The notes: generated by a model not told the origin, from the letters alone. Counted from the stretch's first letter, positions 9,756 through 20,782 are shown. The stretch is DNA of 64,000 nucleotides from Microcoleus sp. FACHB-68 (GCF_014695715.1 NZ_JACJOT010000008.1:62001-126000); one strand, 5' to 3'. Made by a program: numbers and translations.

Positions 9756-11816
9756 TTAACTCAGCGTCGTTCGACGACGACCCGAACCGGCATTACTACG
9801 CCGAGAGCGACCCCCTCGCGGTTGAGGTTCGGGTTTAGGCGCGGTTTCCTGCCCCCCCTGTGCAATGGGGATCGTAAAGTGAAACTCACTGCCCTGGTCT
9901 TTTCCAGGAGAGAGTGCCCAAATCTGGCCACCCCAGCCCGTAACAATTTGCCGGCAAATAGCCAATCCTAAGCCGGTGCCGCCGGCTGTGCGCCGCAACG
10001 CCCCTTCCTCTTGATAGAATCGGTCGAAAATAGCATCCAGCCGGTTGGGTTCAATCCCGCGCCCCGTATCTGCGACCAGAACTTCAACCAGTTGTGAGCC
10101 GTTAGAGTGAGCTTCGATCCTCACCTGACCCTGAGATTGGTTAAATTTGCAAGCATTGTCAAGTAGTTTCGCCAGCACCTCTACCAGCCACTCGCCATCA
10201 GCTTGCACCAAAGGCAAATCCTCTGGCACTTGCGTTGTAATCTGGATCGGCGCTTCCTCGGAACGACGGGCGCGAATACTGCTGAGAGCGAGTTCCACAC
10301 ACTCTTGTAAAGGCAAGGGTTCTGGATGCCATTCTACCCGTCCGCTTTCTAAGCGGGACAGGGTGAGAAAGTCTTGCACCAGTTTGCGGAGCCGGTCGGC
10401 GTCTGCTACAGCCGAACTCAGCATCACCTGTCGGACTTCTATCGGCATATCTGGATCGCTAACCATACTTTCCAGGCAAACCTGGATTGTGGACAAGGGC
10501 GTGCGGAGTTCGTGGCCGGTGATGGCAATTAAGTTGCTGCGGGTGCGGTCGAGGGCTTCTAACTGCTGGTTGAGGTCTTCTAGGTTGGCGTAGGCTTCTG
10601 CTTGAATCAAAGCAACGCCGACTTGAGCGGCAATGGCATCTACTAGCGCTAATTCGTCCTCCTCCCACCGGCGGGGGGTTGAGCTACAGTGCTGCAATTC
10701 CACCATGCCGACTAACTGGCTTTGATGCAACACCGGCACCATTAACCACGAACCGATTTGCCACTGACGCACGAGGGCTTGCATTTTTGCGCCGGCTAAC
10801 CGAGTGTCTGTCTCGGCATTCTCCACGTAAACTCGCTCCCCGTGTCGCACTGCTTCTTGAAATAGGGGATTACTTTGAATTGGCCAGATCTGGCCGGCCA
10901 GGGGCTTGATGCCGGTGCCTAAAAACTCGTACAAAATCGTTGCGGTGGCATCTGTTGCCTTGCACCGATAAATCAAACACCGGCACGCATTCAGCGCCTG
11001 TCCTAATTCTTGTACTGCGACTTTAAAAATTTCTGCTGGATTGAGTGATTGCCGAATTGCCGCAGTAATCGAGTTAACCATACGCTCTTTCCGCTCTTGG
11101 GCGGCAATCGAGCCATAAGTCTTGAGCAACTTGTGCTGTCCTGCTTGCAGATAAGTCACCAAGCGCTGGGCGAACGGGCCGGGATCGACGTTTTGAAATC
11201 CCAGCTCTCCTGCTGCTTGCGATGATGTTGCAAGATTATAAAGATTTCTTGCCCGCTCTATTTTGTCAGCGAGTTCGGGCCGGTATTTCAAAATTCGGCT
11301 CAGGATTAACCCAGCGGCGGTGGAACTCACCTGCCGGTCAAATGTCCAAATTCCCTCAAACCGGCGAGCTTGATCCATTTCCGCCAGATCGGGAAGCTTG
11401 CCGGTCTGGCCGGTGCTGCGTTTGCTGCTGGCTGGCATCTCTCGTTCTTGACAGATCAAGCAGGTGGCATAAGCCGGCGCAATCACGATTAAATGCCACT
11501 CCTGACTCAACCGATCAGTCGGCTTGAATGCCACCGTCTCGTATACATCTGAGGCATTGGTGAAATCGGTTTCCGGGGCCGCCAGCACATAAACCTGATC
11601 GGTTTTTTGGGCGATGCGCCGATAACGGTGCGCCTCCTGACGGTAAAAGCGCTCTCGCTGGAAACTGGCAATCACCAAAGGCTGCTCCGAGCCGGCCAGA
11701 ACTTGGTCTTCAATTGCGTGGGAAAGCGCCGTTAAGGAAGACTTGAAATAAATCTGTGACCGCAGCTGGGGCAAGGCTTGCAGCAGGTCTTCGAGCACGG
11801 AATTAGAGAAGCTCAT
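9756..11816 (-). CDS. DICT-GAF sensor histidine kinase
   Basis: A 686-residue cytoplasmic sensor kinase without membrane helices. Residues about 1-190 look like a DICT sensory domain (PLVIASFQRERFYR, WHLIVIAPAYATCLICQ). A GAF domain follows at about 250-405. HisKA has ITGHELRTPLSTIQ with the phospho-accepting His near residue 433, and the ATPase domain has DNACKFN, VADTGRGI and GGTGLGLAICRQI. A short basic tail follows. No response regulator gene is adjacent, so it probably signals to a distant partner. Confidence 0.85.
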   Translation of the reverse strand: MSFSNSVLEDLLQALPQLRSQIYFKSSLTALSHAIEDQVLAGSEQPLVIASFQRERFYRQEAHRYRRIAQKTDQVYVLAAPETDFTNASDVYETVAFKPTDRLSQEWHLIVIAPAYATCLICQEREMPASSKRSTGQTGKLPDLAEMDQARRFEGIWTFDRQVSSTAAGLILSRILKYRPELADKIERARNLYNLATSSQAAGELGFQNVDPGPFAQRLVTYLQAGQHKLLKTYGSIAAQERKERMVNSITAAIRQSLNPAEIFKVAVQELGQALNACRCLIYRCKATDATATILYEFLGTGIKPLAGQIWPIQSNPLFQEAVRHGERVYVENAETDTRLAGAKMQALVRQWQIGSWLMVPVLHQSQLVGMVELQHCSSTPRRWEEDELALVDAIAAQVGVALIQAEAYANLEDLNQQLEALDRTRSNLIAITGHELRTPLSTIQVCLESMVSDPDMPIEVRQVMLSSAVADADRLRKLVQDFLTLSRLESGRVEWHPEPLPLQECVELALSSIRARRSEEAPIQITTQVPEDLPLVQADGEWLVEVLAKLLDNACKFNQSQGQVRIEAHSNGSQLVEVLVADTGRGIEPNRLDAIFDRFYQEEGALRRTAGGTGLGLAICRQIVTGWGGQIWALSPGKDQGSEFHFTIPIAQGGQETAPKPEPQPRGGRSRRSNAGSGRRRTTLS

Positions 11817-12335
11817 CGATCGTCTATGTCAATCCAATCTGGGCAAAATCCATGACACAGCGGCGCGGCGATGGCTGTATCTGACGCCCAAGCCCCACAT
11901 ACAGCTACCCTCTTGCTCGTTGGCCATTCACACATCTGGGCACTCCACGGCAGCCAGTAAAGCTCGGCATCACCGGCAATCTGTGAGTGCAGAGGCAGCG
12001 GCGGGGAACCCGAAGCCTCCTTTAGTTATTGGAGCGCAGTTGATGCAATTGCCGTGGATAAGCGCAACAATCGGCTATTAGCTAACTATACATTTTCCGG
12101 GATCGCACAGCTGTTATAAGCCAAAGAAGAGCCGACGAAAGATGTTTGCCGTACTTAAAACTTAATCATTTGAGCAATAATTACTTACCCAATTTGAATT
12201 ATTAACACACGTTAACAATGTTGAAGAACCGTTACAGTTCGTGGGGAAATGTTTATATCTGGGTATTTTTCTAGATTGAGCCGGTAGAGTCAGGCAGATG
12301 ATGGACGCAATTGCCCATCATCAACCGACCTATCC
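11817..12335. other. intergenic, inverted repeat near ABC gene end
   Basis: No gene is seen. A perfect 8-bp inverted repeat gatgatgg/ccatcatc at 12297-12322 lies just past the stop of the minus-strand ABC gene. It has no T-run, so its role as terminator is uncertain. Confidence 0.45.
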
Positions 12336-14180
12336 CTAAGCGAGTAATTCACCTGTTTCTTGGAGGGTGTGAAGTCTTTGGTAAATGCCTTCTTGGCGCA
12401 GCAATTCTTCATGGCTACCGACTTCCACAATCCGCCCCTGATCGAGTACAACAATTTTGTCAGCTTCCCTTACGGTACTAAGCCGGTGAGCGATAATAAT
12501 TGTGGTGCGGGTGCCGAGGATGGAACCCATCGCCAGCTGAATTGAGCGTTCTGATTCATAATCTAAGCTGGAAGTCGCTTCATCAAAGATCAGCACGTCG
12601 GGTTCAACCAGCAACGCTCGTGCAATTCCCAGCCGCTGTTTCTGACCGCCTGATAATCGAACGCCTCGCTCGCCTACCATTGTGTAGTACCCTTTGTCAA
12701 GGGTATTGATAAATTCATCTGCTCTGGCAATACGGCAAGCTTCCTGCACTTGCTCAAACGTTGCTTGTTTGTTGCCATAGATGAGGTTATCGAGCAAAGT
12801 GCCGTTGAAGATATCCACATCTTGGTGAACGATGGCTAATCTGCGCCGATACCGGCTGACATCGAGGGTGCGAATATCCTCGCCATCCATCAAAATGCGG
12901 CCTGAATTCGCTTCAAAATACCGAAACAGCAATTTTACTAGGGTAGATTTGCCTGAACCGGATCGCCCTACTAAGGCAACCGTTTGATAAGGTTCAATTA
13001 ACAAATTCACATCCTGCAATACGGGACGTGCGGGATCGTAGCCAAAGGTAAGATGGGAAAATTCTACTTTGCCGGTGAACTGATAGAAGGATTCTGAAGG
13101 ATTAACCTTGCCTTCTAAGGTTGGGGGTGCCGGTTTTGACAAGGTAGCGGCATCAATTCCATCTGGCATCTGCATAAATTCATGAAACCGCATCATCGAG
13201 GCATAGCGCCGCGCAAAGGTTTCAGCCAGTTGACTGAGAGGACTGAGTTCTGAGTAAGCCATGCTGGCTAGGGTAAAGGTGGTAACAAAGTGTCCCAGAG
13301 ACATTTGTCCGCCAAGTGTGGCAACGAGGGTGAAGCCGAGAACCGAAAACAGACAAAATTGCACAAAGGTGGTTTGCCAAGTGCTTAATTGGGTGTAACC
13401 CCGGTGGATGCGATAGTCAACAACGGCGAACTCGCGATTTAAACGCTGGCGCTGCCGGTGGAGTTCCACAGATTCGGTGGCAAAGGCTTTGACGGTTTTG
13501 ATGTTTGTGACAATTTCTGAGGTGCGGCTTTCGGTATTTTCCATGTAGCGATCTAAAATCTGCTCTCGCTCAATGAGTTGTTTGAGATTTTTGATCGTGA
13601 AGCTGAGGACAAATATGAAGGAAAGCAGAAAAAATACTGCGATCTGCCACTGCATTAACCAGATAATTGCAAAAATTCCTAGCAGCCGGCAAAGTTTGGG
13701 AATGAGTTGACCGGCAATTTCTGGATACCCCCAAGTGTGGTTGGCGATGCCTCTGGCAACCCGACCGGCAATGCGTCCGGGGTTATTTTCGTCGTAAAAT
13801 TCTAGTGGCAGGGTGAGGATTTTTGCCAGGACACTTTGAGAGTGATCCCGGCGGGTACGCAGCGCAATATCCCAGTGAAACCAAGATCCCACCCAAGGTT
13901 GCACCGGCGCTTTGAACACGGTTACCAAAAAAGTTAACCCCATTAACACGCCTAATGAGAGGGGTTTTCCTGCCGGTAAGTCGCTAATTTTTCCAATGGT
14001 TGCAATTAAGTTTTGAGTGATCCCATCTACTTTGCCATCAGAAAGGACGTTGAGAATTTGGCCAATCGTGTAGGGGACAACCAAATCAATGATTTCAAAG
14101 GTACTAGAGGCCGTAATGCTAAAAATTGCGCCTCTTGAATACTGCCGGTAGTAGTTAAGGATATCCCGAAATGTTGCCAT
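12336..14180 (-). CDS. ABC exporter (fused transmembrane and ATPase domains)
   Basis: A half-transporter of about 614 residues that should act as a homodimer in the inner membrane. A six-helix transmembrane domain occupies about residues 15-330. The nucleotide-binding domain has Walker A GRSGSGKST, signature LSGGQKQR, Walker B VLIFDEATSS and the switch His in IIIAHRLST. I chose the ATG at 14180, directly after aaggaggg, rather than the TTG at 14195. Cargo is unknown; lipid or peptide export are both possible. Confidence 0.85.
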   Translation of the reverse strand: MATFRDILNYYRQYSRGAIFSITASSTFEIIDLVVPYTIGQILNVLSDGKVDGITQNLIATIGKISDLPAGKPLSLGVLMGLTFLVTVFKAPVQPWVGSWFHWDIALRTRRDHSQSVLAKILTLPLEFYDENNPGRIAGRVARGIANHTWGYPEIAGQLIPKLCRLLGIFAIIWLMQWQIAVFFLLSFIFVLSFTIKNLKQLIEREQILDRYMENTESRTSEIVTNIKTVKAFATESVELHRQRQRLNREFAVVDYRIHRGYTQLSTWQTTFVQFCLFSVLGFTLVATLGGQMSLGHFVTTFTLASMAYSELSPLSQLAETFARRYASMMRFHEFMQMPDGIDAATLSKPAPPTLEGKVNPSESFYQFTGKVEFSHLTFGYDPARPVLQDVNLLIEPYQTVALVGRSGSGKSTLVKLLFRYFEANSGRILMDGEDIRTLDVSRYRRRLAIVHQDVDIFNGTLLDNLIYGNKQATFEQVQEACRIARADEFINTLDKGYYTMVGERGVRLSGGQKQRLGIARALLVEPDVLIFDEATSSLDYESERSIQLAMGSILGTRTTIIIAHRLSTVREADKIVVLDQGRIVEVGSHEELLRQEGIYQRLHTLQETGELLA

Positions 14181-14354
14181 AGCCCTCCTTTTCAAAGCGG
14201 CTCATGCAGAACTTGAGGGGGAGTTCTTCACAAGCAGGCGCTTTTGTAATATTCGTACTACATTGTAAGCTAAAAAATCCTGCGTTTCTGCTTAACAAAA
14301 GTTAAAAATTGGGTTAACTTTAAGCTCTTATGCGGTTAAATTACATATTTGCAT

Positions 14355-14398
14355 GAGAAAGGCAGAGGATATTCTGTTTCCCCTGCCTTTCTGTTTGC
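14355..14398 (-). terminator. inverted repeat, possible terminator
   Basis: gaaaggcag and ctgcctttc pair around a 16-base loop, downstream of the small minus-strand membrane protein gene. T-richness is modest on both strands. Confidence 0.4.
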
Positions 14399-14572
14399 CG
14401 GCACTCTCCTGCACATTAGATGCATGACGGGCGCTGATACTGGGACGGATAGAGCGGCGTTTGGCTGGTGATAGGCGCTCTGGCTGCCGGTGCAGAATTG
14501 TTGTTACCCAATGCACCCAGGTGTCTCAGGCGCTTGCCTTAATTTTTTTTCAGCCTGATAATGAAATGAGAT

Positions 14573-14713
14573 TTAGTTGAATGCGTAGGCCGATTGCAGA
14601 CCCCACACGATGAGAAAGGCAACGCCGCCCAACACCAGAATTGCCGAGATCGCAATGATGACCGGGTTATCGGCTCCCTTGAATTTCATGATCCCACGGT
14701 TTAAATCTGACAT
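14573..14713 (-). CDS. small single-helix membrane protein, conserved in cyanobacteria
   Basis: A 46-residue protein starting MSDLNRGIMKFKGA, with one hydrophobic helix (VIIAISAILVLGGVAFLIVW) and a short tail ending SAYAFN. Clean start with an agaggg-type ribosome site upstream. The pattern of a small one-helix protein with a charged N-terminus is typical of photosystem II assembly or accessory proteins, and I suspect a relative of Psb35, but cannot confirm it. It is transcribed divergently from rimO. Confidence 0.65.
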   Translation of the reverse strand: MSDLNRGIMKFKGADNPVIIAISAILVLGGVAFLIVWGLQSAYAFN

Positions 14714-14890
14714 AGCCCGTGATTCTCCCTCTGTAAAAGAGATACTTTACATTAATTTATGTTACTATAAATAAAGTGTTGTCGCATTGCGTCGTTCAGC
14801 GAGTCCTGATTCTCCCAAGGATGGGATAAATGGCCGGCAGTAGTGTAATATACCAACACCAAGCAACTACGACGGATTTTTAAATACTAG

Positions 14891-16246
14891 ATGGGCAACA
14901 AGCCAACCATTGCCGTATCTCACTTAGGTTGTGAAAAAAATCGCATCGATACGGAGCATATGCTCGGCCTGCTAGTGCAAGCAGGCTACCAGGTAGATAG
15001 CAACGAAGAATTAGCCGATTACGTCATTGTTAATACTTGCAGTTTTATTCAAGCCGCACGGGAAGAGTCGGTTAGGACTCTAGTAGAACTGGCAGAGGCC
15101 AATAAAAAAATTGTTATCACCGGCTGCATGGCGCAGCATTTCCAAGACCAGCTACTGGATGAATTGCCAGAGGCAGTAGCACTCGTTGGCACCGGCGACT
15201 ACAACAAAATCGTCGATGTTATTCAGCGGGTAGAAACCGGCGAACGCGTCAGCGAAGTTACGGCTGAACCGACTTATATCGCGGATGAAACCACACCGCG
15301 CTATCGCACCACCTCTGAAGGGGTGGCGTATTTGCGCGTTGCGGAAGGATGCGATTATCGTTGCGCCTTCTGTATCATTCCCCATCTCAGGGGTGCTCAG
15401 CGGTCGCGCTCGATAGAGTCTATAGTGGCAGAAGCCGAGAAACTGGCGGCTGAGGGTGTGCAGGAAATTATTTTAATTTCCCAAATCACTACTAACTACG
15501 GACTCGATCTTTACGGCGAACCTAAGCTTGCAGAACTGCTGCGGGCTTTGGGTAAAGTGGATGTGCCTTGGATTCGGATGCACTATGCCTATCCAACCGG
15601 CCTGACTCCTAAAGTAATTTCTGCGATTCAGGAAACCCGCAACGTCTTGCCCTACCTGGATTTACCCTTGCAGCATTCCCACCCGGAAATTTTGCGAGCA
15701 ATGAATCGTCCGTGGCAGGGGCAGGTTAATGATACAATCATAAAGCGGATTCAAACAGCGCTACCTCAAGCCGTTCTCAGGACAACCTTTATCGTAGGTT
15801 TTCCAGGTGAGACGGATGAACACTTCGAGAATTTGCTACAATTTGTAAAGCGTCATGAATTTGACCATGTAGGTGTCTTTACATTTTCCCCAGAGGAGGG
15901 AACGCCTGCCTACAGCTTGCCAAATCAGCTGCCTCAAGATGTTATGGACGCCCGTCGGGACGCCCTGATGGAAGCGCAGCAGCCCATCTCTCTGAAGAAA
16001 AATCAAGCTGAGGTGGGGAAAGTGGTAGACGTTTTGATTGAGCAAGAGCATCCGGAAACGGGTGAGATGATAGGTCGTTCGGCTCGATTTTCTCCAGAGG
16101 TGGATGGATTAGTCTACGTTCAGGGAACCGCACGGCTGGGTTCTCTGGTGCCGGTAGCGATCACCGATGCGGACATCTACGATTTGTACGGTTATGTCGC
16201 CACGGCGGCAGACCTCTTGCCGGCTCCCCAGCTGGTAAAGCGGTAA
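14891..16246 (+). CDS. rimO: ribosomal protein S12 methylthiotransferase RimO
   Basis: A 451-residue radical SAM methylthiotransferase, full length. It has the N-terminal UPF0004 domain with three cluster cysteines ([25 protein letters not shown]), the radical SAM motif [11 protein letters not shown] and a C-terminal TRAM domain. It adds a methylthio group to an Asp of ribosomal protein S12. The next gene is a DEAD-box helicase; a rimO-crhR pair is known from Synechocystis, which supports both assignments. Confidence 0.95.
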   Translation: MGNKPTIAVSHLGCEKNRIDTEHMLGLLVQAGYQVDSNEELADYVIVNTCSFIQAAREESVRTLVELAEANKKIVITGCMAQHFQDQLLDELPEAVALVGTGDYNKIVDVIQRVETGERVSEVTAEPTYIADETTPRYRTTSEGVAYLRVAEGCDYRCAFCIIPHLRGAQRSRSIESIVAEAEKLAAEGVQEIILISQITTNYGLDLYGEPKLAELLRALGKVDVPWIRMHYAYPTGLTPKVISAIQETRNVLPYLDLPLQHSHPEILRAMNRPWQGQVNDTIIKRIQTALPQAVLRTTFIVGFPGETDEHFENLLQFVKRHEFDHVGVFTFSPEEGTPAYSLPNQLPQDVMDARRDALMEAQQPISLKKNQAEVGKVVDVLIEQEHPETGEMIGRSARFSPEVDGLVYVQGTARLGSLVPVAITDADIYDLYGYVATAADLLPAPQLVKR

Positions 16247-16552
16247 GATTTGCCAATTTGTTGCGCGTTGCTTAACAAAAGTTTATTGTTGGGTTAATAT
16301 TTCGCAAGGATCTGGTAATAGTGGAGAGAGTACAGAGGGTTTGAAGCCCAACTATCCAGACTCAGCAGCCGCTCCATCCCGATCCATTTCAAACCGCGCT
16401 CTTCAACAATGAGCTGACGAAAACCTTTGCCGGTGTGAGCAAAAGTGTTATTTAAACGCTTCCTTTATACCTGCCTTCAGATTGCAACGCTCAGCTCGAA
16501 GTCTGGCGATTCTGGAACCGCATTGAAATATTACGTTTATAACGGAGATTAA
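16247..16552 (+). other. rimO-crhR spacer / crhR leader
   Basis: About 305 bases with no gene. In Synechocystis the corresponding pair is cold-regulated and processed, so a structured leader is plausible, but I see no specific element. Confidence 0.4.
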
Positions 16553-17938
16553 ATGGATTTGTCATTCAAGGATCTAGGTCTTTCTGATTCGCGTGTTAGC
16601 CATCTAGAGACACTAGGTTTCACGACCCCAACCGCAATTCAAGCTGAAGCGATTCCCCATCTGTTGGCGGGTCGAGATGTAGTAGGACAAGCACAAACCG
16701 GCACAGGCAAGACGGCAGCGTTTTCTTTGCCGATGTTGGAGCAAATTGATGTCAGCAATTCAGCCGTTCAAGCGCTGATTCTGACACCGACTCGTGAGTT
16801 AGCCATTCAAGTATCTGACGCCATCCGCGATATTGGTGGAGATCGTCGGATGGGTGTGTTAGCCGTTTACGGGGGTCAAGCCATTGACCGCCAAATCCGC
16901 ACCTTACAGCGTGGCGCACAAATTGTTGTGGGTACACCTGGACGGGTGATTGATTTGCTGGATCGCGGCAACCTCAAGCTGGGCCAGCTGAGCTGGCTGG
17001 TGCTGGATGAAGCCGATGAAATGCTCAGCATGGGCTTTATTGATGATGTAGAGAAAATTCTCAGCCAAGCACCGGCAAACCGGCAGACAGCCTTTTTCTC
17101 CGCCACAATGGAACCCTCGATTCGGGCGCTGGTAAGCAAGCACTTGCGTTCGCCGGTTAATGTCAGCATTAAACAGCCGAAAGCGACACCAAAGCAAATC
17201 AATCAGGTTGTTTACATGGTGCCCCGTGGCTGGACAAAAGCCAAAGCTTTGCAGCCGATCTTGGAATTGGAAGATCCGGAAACAGCAATTATCTTTGTGC
17301 GGACACGACGTGCTGCAGCCGAGTTGACAAGCGAATTGCAAGCAGCCGGCCACAGTGCAGATGAGTATCACGGTGACCTCAACCAAGCTCAGCGCGAGCG
17401 GTTGTTGTTCCGGTTCCGCCAGCAGCAAGTGCGGTGGATCGTCGCAACAGATATTGCGGCGCGGGGATTAGATGTGGAACACTTAACCCATGTGATTAAC
17501 TACGACTTGCCGGACAGTGTGGAAAGCTATGTGCACCGGATCGGTCGTACAGGGCGTGCCGGCAAAGCAGGAACCGCAATTTCCCTGGTTCAGCCGTTTG
17601 ATCGCCGCAAATTGCAGCAAATTGAGCGCCATGTGCGTCAAGCGCTGAAAGTTCAAACGGTGCCTAGCCGGTCACAAATTGAAGGTCGTCAGTTGGAAAA
17701 ACTGAAAAATAAGGTGTTAGATGCTTTAACCGGCGAACGCCTTGCCTCCTTCTTGCCGATTGTGGCTCAGCTCAGCGAAGAGTATGATGCTCATGCGATC
17801 GCAGCGGCTGCTCTGCAAATGGCTTATGATCAAACCCGTCCTTCTTGGTTGCGTACAGATGCGCCGGCTGAGGAAGTTCCCGGTGCGCCCAAGCCGAAAC
17901 TGATTAAGCGGATGAAAACTTCTGCACACGCTGACTAA
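16553..17938 (+). CDS. crhR: DEAD-box RNA helicase CrhR
   Basis: A 461-residue DEAD-box helicase with all core motifs: Q motif (TPTAIQAEAIPHLL), AQTGTGKT, PTRELA, DEAD (VLDEADEM), SAT (FFSATM) and HRIGRTGR. The C-terminal extension is about 100 residues. It unwinds RNA duplexes with ATP. Position directly after rimO matches the known cyanobacterial rimO-crhR arrangement, where the helicase responds to cold and redox state. ATG follows aacggaga. Confidence 0.9.
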   Translation: MDLSFKDLGLSDSRVSHLETLGFTTPTAIQAEAIPHLLAGRDVVGQAQTGTGKTAAFSLPMLEQIDVSNSAVQALILTPTRELAIQVSDAIRDIGGDRRMGVLAVYGGQAIDRQIRTLQRGAQIVVGTPGRVIDLLDRGNLKLGQLSWLVLDEADEMLSMGFIDDVEKILSQAPANRQTAFFSATMEPSIRALVSKHLRSPVNVSIKQPKATPKQINQVVYMVPRGWTKAKALQPILELEDPETAIIFVRTRRAAAELTSELQAAGHSADEYHGDLNQAQRERLLFRFRQQQVRWIVATDIAARGLDVEHLTHVINYDLPDSVESYVHRIGRTGRAGKAGTAISLVQPFDRRKLQQIERHVRQALKVQTVPSRSQIEGRQLEKLKNKVLDALTGERLASFLPIVAQLSEEYDAHAIAAAALQMAYDQTRPSWLRTDAPAEEVPGAPKPKLIKRMKTSAHAD

Positions 17939-17961
17939 GTAGCAATTCATTAATCGGCACT

Positions 17962-17998
17962 TACAGGGGCGCGGCATTGCCGCGTCCCTCTGTGTTTT
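17962..17998 (+). terminator. crhR terminator
   Basis: The stem acaggggcgcggca pairs with tgccgcgtccctctgt around almost no loop and is followed by gtttttg, a factor-independent terminator 24 bases past the stop. Confidence 0.75.
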
Positions 17999-18045
17999 TG
18001 TTGATTGGGCAGACTTCTTATGATGTCGGGGAGATTAGCAAATTG

Positions 18046-20289
18046 CTAGAACAAATAAGCCCCATTGTCACTGCCAATCACAATGCCATTGTTAGTGGCA
18101 GCAGCCGACATCCCAAAATTATTATCATCAGAAGGTCTAGGACTGATAAACGTGTCAGTTAAAGCGCCGGTTGTTCCGTTATACAGGTACGCGGCACCGG
18201 CATCAAAGCGCACCGCGTCCTCGACGGGTGCACCCAACAGAATATTATTGCCCACTGGTGTGATCGAATCCCCAAAATCTATAAGTTGACCTGGACGCGG
18301 GCTGCGGTAGGTTTGAACAAAACTGCCGGTGGCGCTGTCAATTCTATACACCACTTCTTGGCCGGCAGTCCCCACAAATTCGCTTCCCCTCGTCAAAATA
18401 TTATTGCCAATTACGTTAATATCTCTGCCGAACCTATCAGATGTTAAAGGAACCGGATTTACAAACGTTCTGAGAACTCCACCCGTTGCCCGATCAAATA
18501 GGTAAAGGGTGCCGGTACTCGCATTACCCGTAACTGGGTCAAAACTAATTGCATTCGCTAAAACATTATTACCAACAACGGCGATTGAAGAACCAATCAG
18601 CGACTGACTTGGGTTGGGATTTAAGAATGTTTGCAACAGTGCGCCGGTGTTGCCATCGAATAAATAAACCGCCCCTTTATTCTCGCCGGCAGTGTCGTCA
18701 CCCGGTGCGCTAATCACCACATCGTTGCCGGCAGTCGTAATGGATGCACCAAAGTTATCATTTGCATTCGGAGTCGGGTTCACAAATGTTCGCACAACTG
18801 CGCCGGTATTCCTATCAAACAAATAAACCGCCCCCGCATCTGTGCCGGCACTGTCATCATTCGGTGCCCCAATCAAAACATTATTGCCCAGTGTAGCGAT
18901 GGCATCCGTTCTATAAAAAACTTGCCCCTGATTTTGGTTCGGCAGGCTAAACTTCCGCAGCAAAGCGCCGGTGAAGCTATCAAATAAATAAACAGCATCA
19001 CTTGCTGATCCAATCAGTACATCCTTGCCGGCACCTACAACAGTTGAACCAAAACTAGCAGCCCCATCAGGGTTTTGGAAAGTTACTTTCGCAGTAGACT
19101 TTGCCTCATCATCCACAATTTCCAGAACCGCTGTATTTTGTTCAACAAACGCATTGCCGGTGAGCCTTTCCAAGTTCAAGTTAAGCGTCTCAGTAATTTC
19201 GGGCAAGGTATCATTAACAATCGGAATCGTCACCGTTTTAGGTGCTGCGTCCCCATCTGCAAAATTAACCGTTATCGGCGTTGCATTATAATCTGCGTTA
19301 GCAGTCGCCGTGCCATCGCTTAGCGACACAACTGCACTCGCTGCCCCACTACTGCCGCCGGTGCGAGTCACTGTCACCGCCGCAATTGGGGTTCCATTCT
19401 CATTAACCTGGAATCTGACATCACTAAACGCTAAAGTGCCAGGATTTGCAAAATCAGCACTGTTGATTAGATTACTGCTAACCCCTTGTAACACCGCCAA
19501 TATCTCTTGTGAGAAAACATCCTGAATAACCGTGCTGCCGGCATATTCAGCAATGCCTTGAGAGATGCTGAGATCCTCATATCTCACCTCTCCTTCTAAC
19601 CCAATAAAATCAACCCCATTAACAAAATCCGTAATAAAATTCGCTTCAGCAATCGTTGCACCGCCAACGCCTTTACGCAGGAAAAAGTAGTCCGTTCCAT
19701 CCCCGCCGGTTAAGGTATCACTGCCCAGATCGCCAAACAGAAGATCGTCACCGGCATCCCCAAATAGCCGGTCATTGCCCTGCCCGCCCCGCACAATATC
19801 TTTGCCGGAACCGCCCTCAACGGTATCGTTACCTAAATTGCCATTGAGATAGTCATCCCCATCTTCACCAAACAGCCGATCCTCGTCTCTGCCGCCAAGT
19901 AAGGTTTCATTCCCCCCGCTACCTTGGAGAGTATCGCTGCCCATGTTGCCAAATATTAAATCATTGCCTTCATTGCCAATGAGCCGGTCATTATCTTCAT
20001 TGCCGATGATAATATCGTTGCCCAACCCGCCATCAATGGTGTCATTGCCTTCGTTACCAGATAGAGTGTCATTACCGGCATCCCCCGTCACGCCGTCATC
20101 ATCTTTGCCGGCATCGACTTGATCATCACCGTCAGCCGCTTCAATCAAATCCGCCCCGATATTGCCGGCGATATAATCATTTCCTACTAATCCACGCAAG
20201 GTGTCATTGCCACCTAACCCCAGGATGATGTCATTTTCTGGCAATCCTGCAATCAGATCGCTTTCAAAAGTGCCGGTAAAATTAGCCAT
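18046..20289 (-). CDS. secreted RTX / Calx-beta / FG-GAP repeat protein
   Basis: A 747-residue surface or secreted protein. Residues about 8-205 contain many calcium-binding RTX nonapeptides of the GGxGND type. Around 285-390 is a Calx-beta domain (SDVRFQVNENGTPIAAVTV, ADYNATP). The rest holds FG-GAP/integrin-alpha-like repeats of the type VLIGAPNDDSAGTDAGAVYL. No N-terminal signal peptide is visible; RTX proteins are usually exported by type I secretion. Likely an adhesin or extracellular matrix protein. Confidence 0.85.
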   Translation of the reverse strand: MANFTGTFESDLIAGLPENDIILGLGGNDTLRGLVGNDYIAGNIGADLIEAADGDDQVDAGKDDDGVTGDAGNDTLSGNEGNDTIDGGLGNDIIIGNEDNDRLIGNEGNDLIFGNMGSDTLQGSGGNETLLGGRDEDRLFGEDGDDYLNGNLGNDTVEGGSGKDIVRGGQGNDRLFGDAGDDLLFGDLGSDTLTGGDGTDYFFLRKGVGGATIAEANFITDFVNGVDFIGLEGEVRYEDLSISQGIAEYAGSTVIQDVFSQEILAVLQGVSSNLINSADFANPGTLAFSDVRFQVNENGTPIAAVTVTRTGGSSGAASAVVSLSDGTATANADYNATPITVNFADGDAAPKTVTIPIVNDTLPEITETLNLNLERLTGNAFVEQNTAVLEIVDDEAKSTAKVTFQNPDGAASFGSTVVGAGKDVLIGSASDAVYLFDSFTGALLRKFSLPNQNQGQVFYRTDAIATLGNNVLIGAPNDDSAGTDAGAVYLFDRNTGAVVRTFVNPTPNANDNFGASITTAGNDVVISAPGDDTAGENKGAVYLFDGNTGALLQTFLNPNPSQSLIGSSIAVVGNNVLANAISFDPVTGNASTGTLYLFDRATGGVLRTFVNPVPLTSDRFGRDINVIGNNILTRGSEFVGTAGQEVVYRIDSATGSFVQTYRSPRPGQLIDFGDSITPVGNNILLGAPVEDAVRFDAGAAYLYNGTTGALTDTFISPRPSDDNNFGMSAAATNNGIVIGSDNGAYLF

Positions 20290-20705
20290 GATGGAAGTTC
20301 CTCGCTACTGCTGAATGGATTCGACCTGTCTAGTGGTGTGGGGATGGGCCGGGATTTGGGGTTGCCTTGAAGTTTCCTGGTCGATTTTTTTTGGTTGTGA
20401 TGCCCTCTCAAGTGGCAAGTTTGGAGGCAACTTGATGATATTAACAGATAGGGGGCATGGCGCTAAGCAGCTCCCAGCAGAACGGTAAGGATATGGGATC
20501 GAAAGGTCTGCCTTTTATTTTTAGGTGTGGTTAGTTCGCAGAAATAAATCCTAACGTTTATCTGTAGAATTGTTGTGAGTTTTTAATAGGAGTCTTTCAT
20601 TGAAAATTTTAAAATCCTAAATTTTCTATCATTTAAAAATAAATTTACTGTCTCGAAACTAAAAAATATAATTTTGGTGAATAGCCGATTAAGAGTGAAA
20701 AAGCA
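20290..20705. other. intergenic between RTX and PEP-CTERM genes
   Basis: No gene is seen; the region is AT-rich with the upstream region of the RTX gene at its left end. Confidence 0.45.
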
Positions 20706-20752
20706 AAAAAATAGAGAGGAAAGCACTTTTATACTTCCCTCTCTATTTTCAA
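20706..20752 (-). terminator. terminator of PEP-CTERM gene
   Basis: aaatagagaggaa pairs with ttccctctctattt. Read on the minus strand the stem is followed by a T-run, a strong factor-independent terminator 30 bases after the stop of the gene at 20783. Confidence 0.75.
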
Positions 20753-20782
20753 TTCATCCTAATTGGACTGCAAGCGTTAGAA

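Noticed and set aside
14195-14195. TTG start for the ABC exporter
   Set aside because: The aaggagg that would encode its first residues is the ribosome-binding site for the ATG at 14180.
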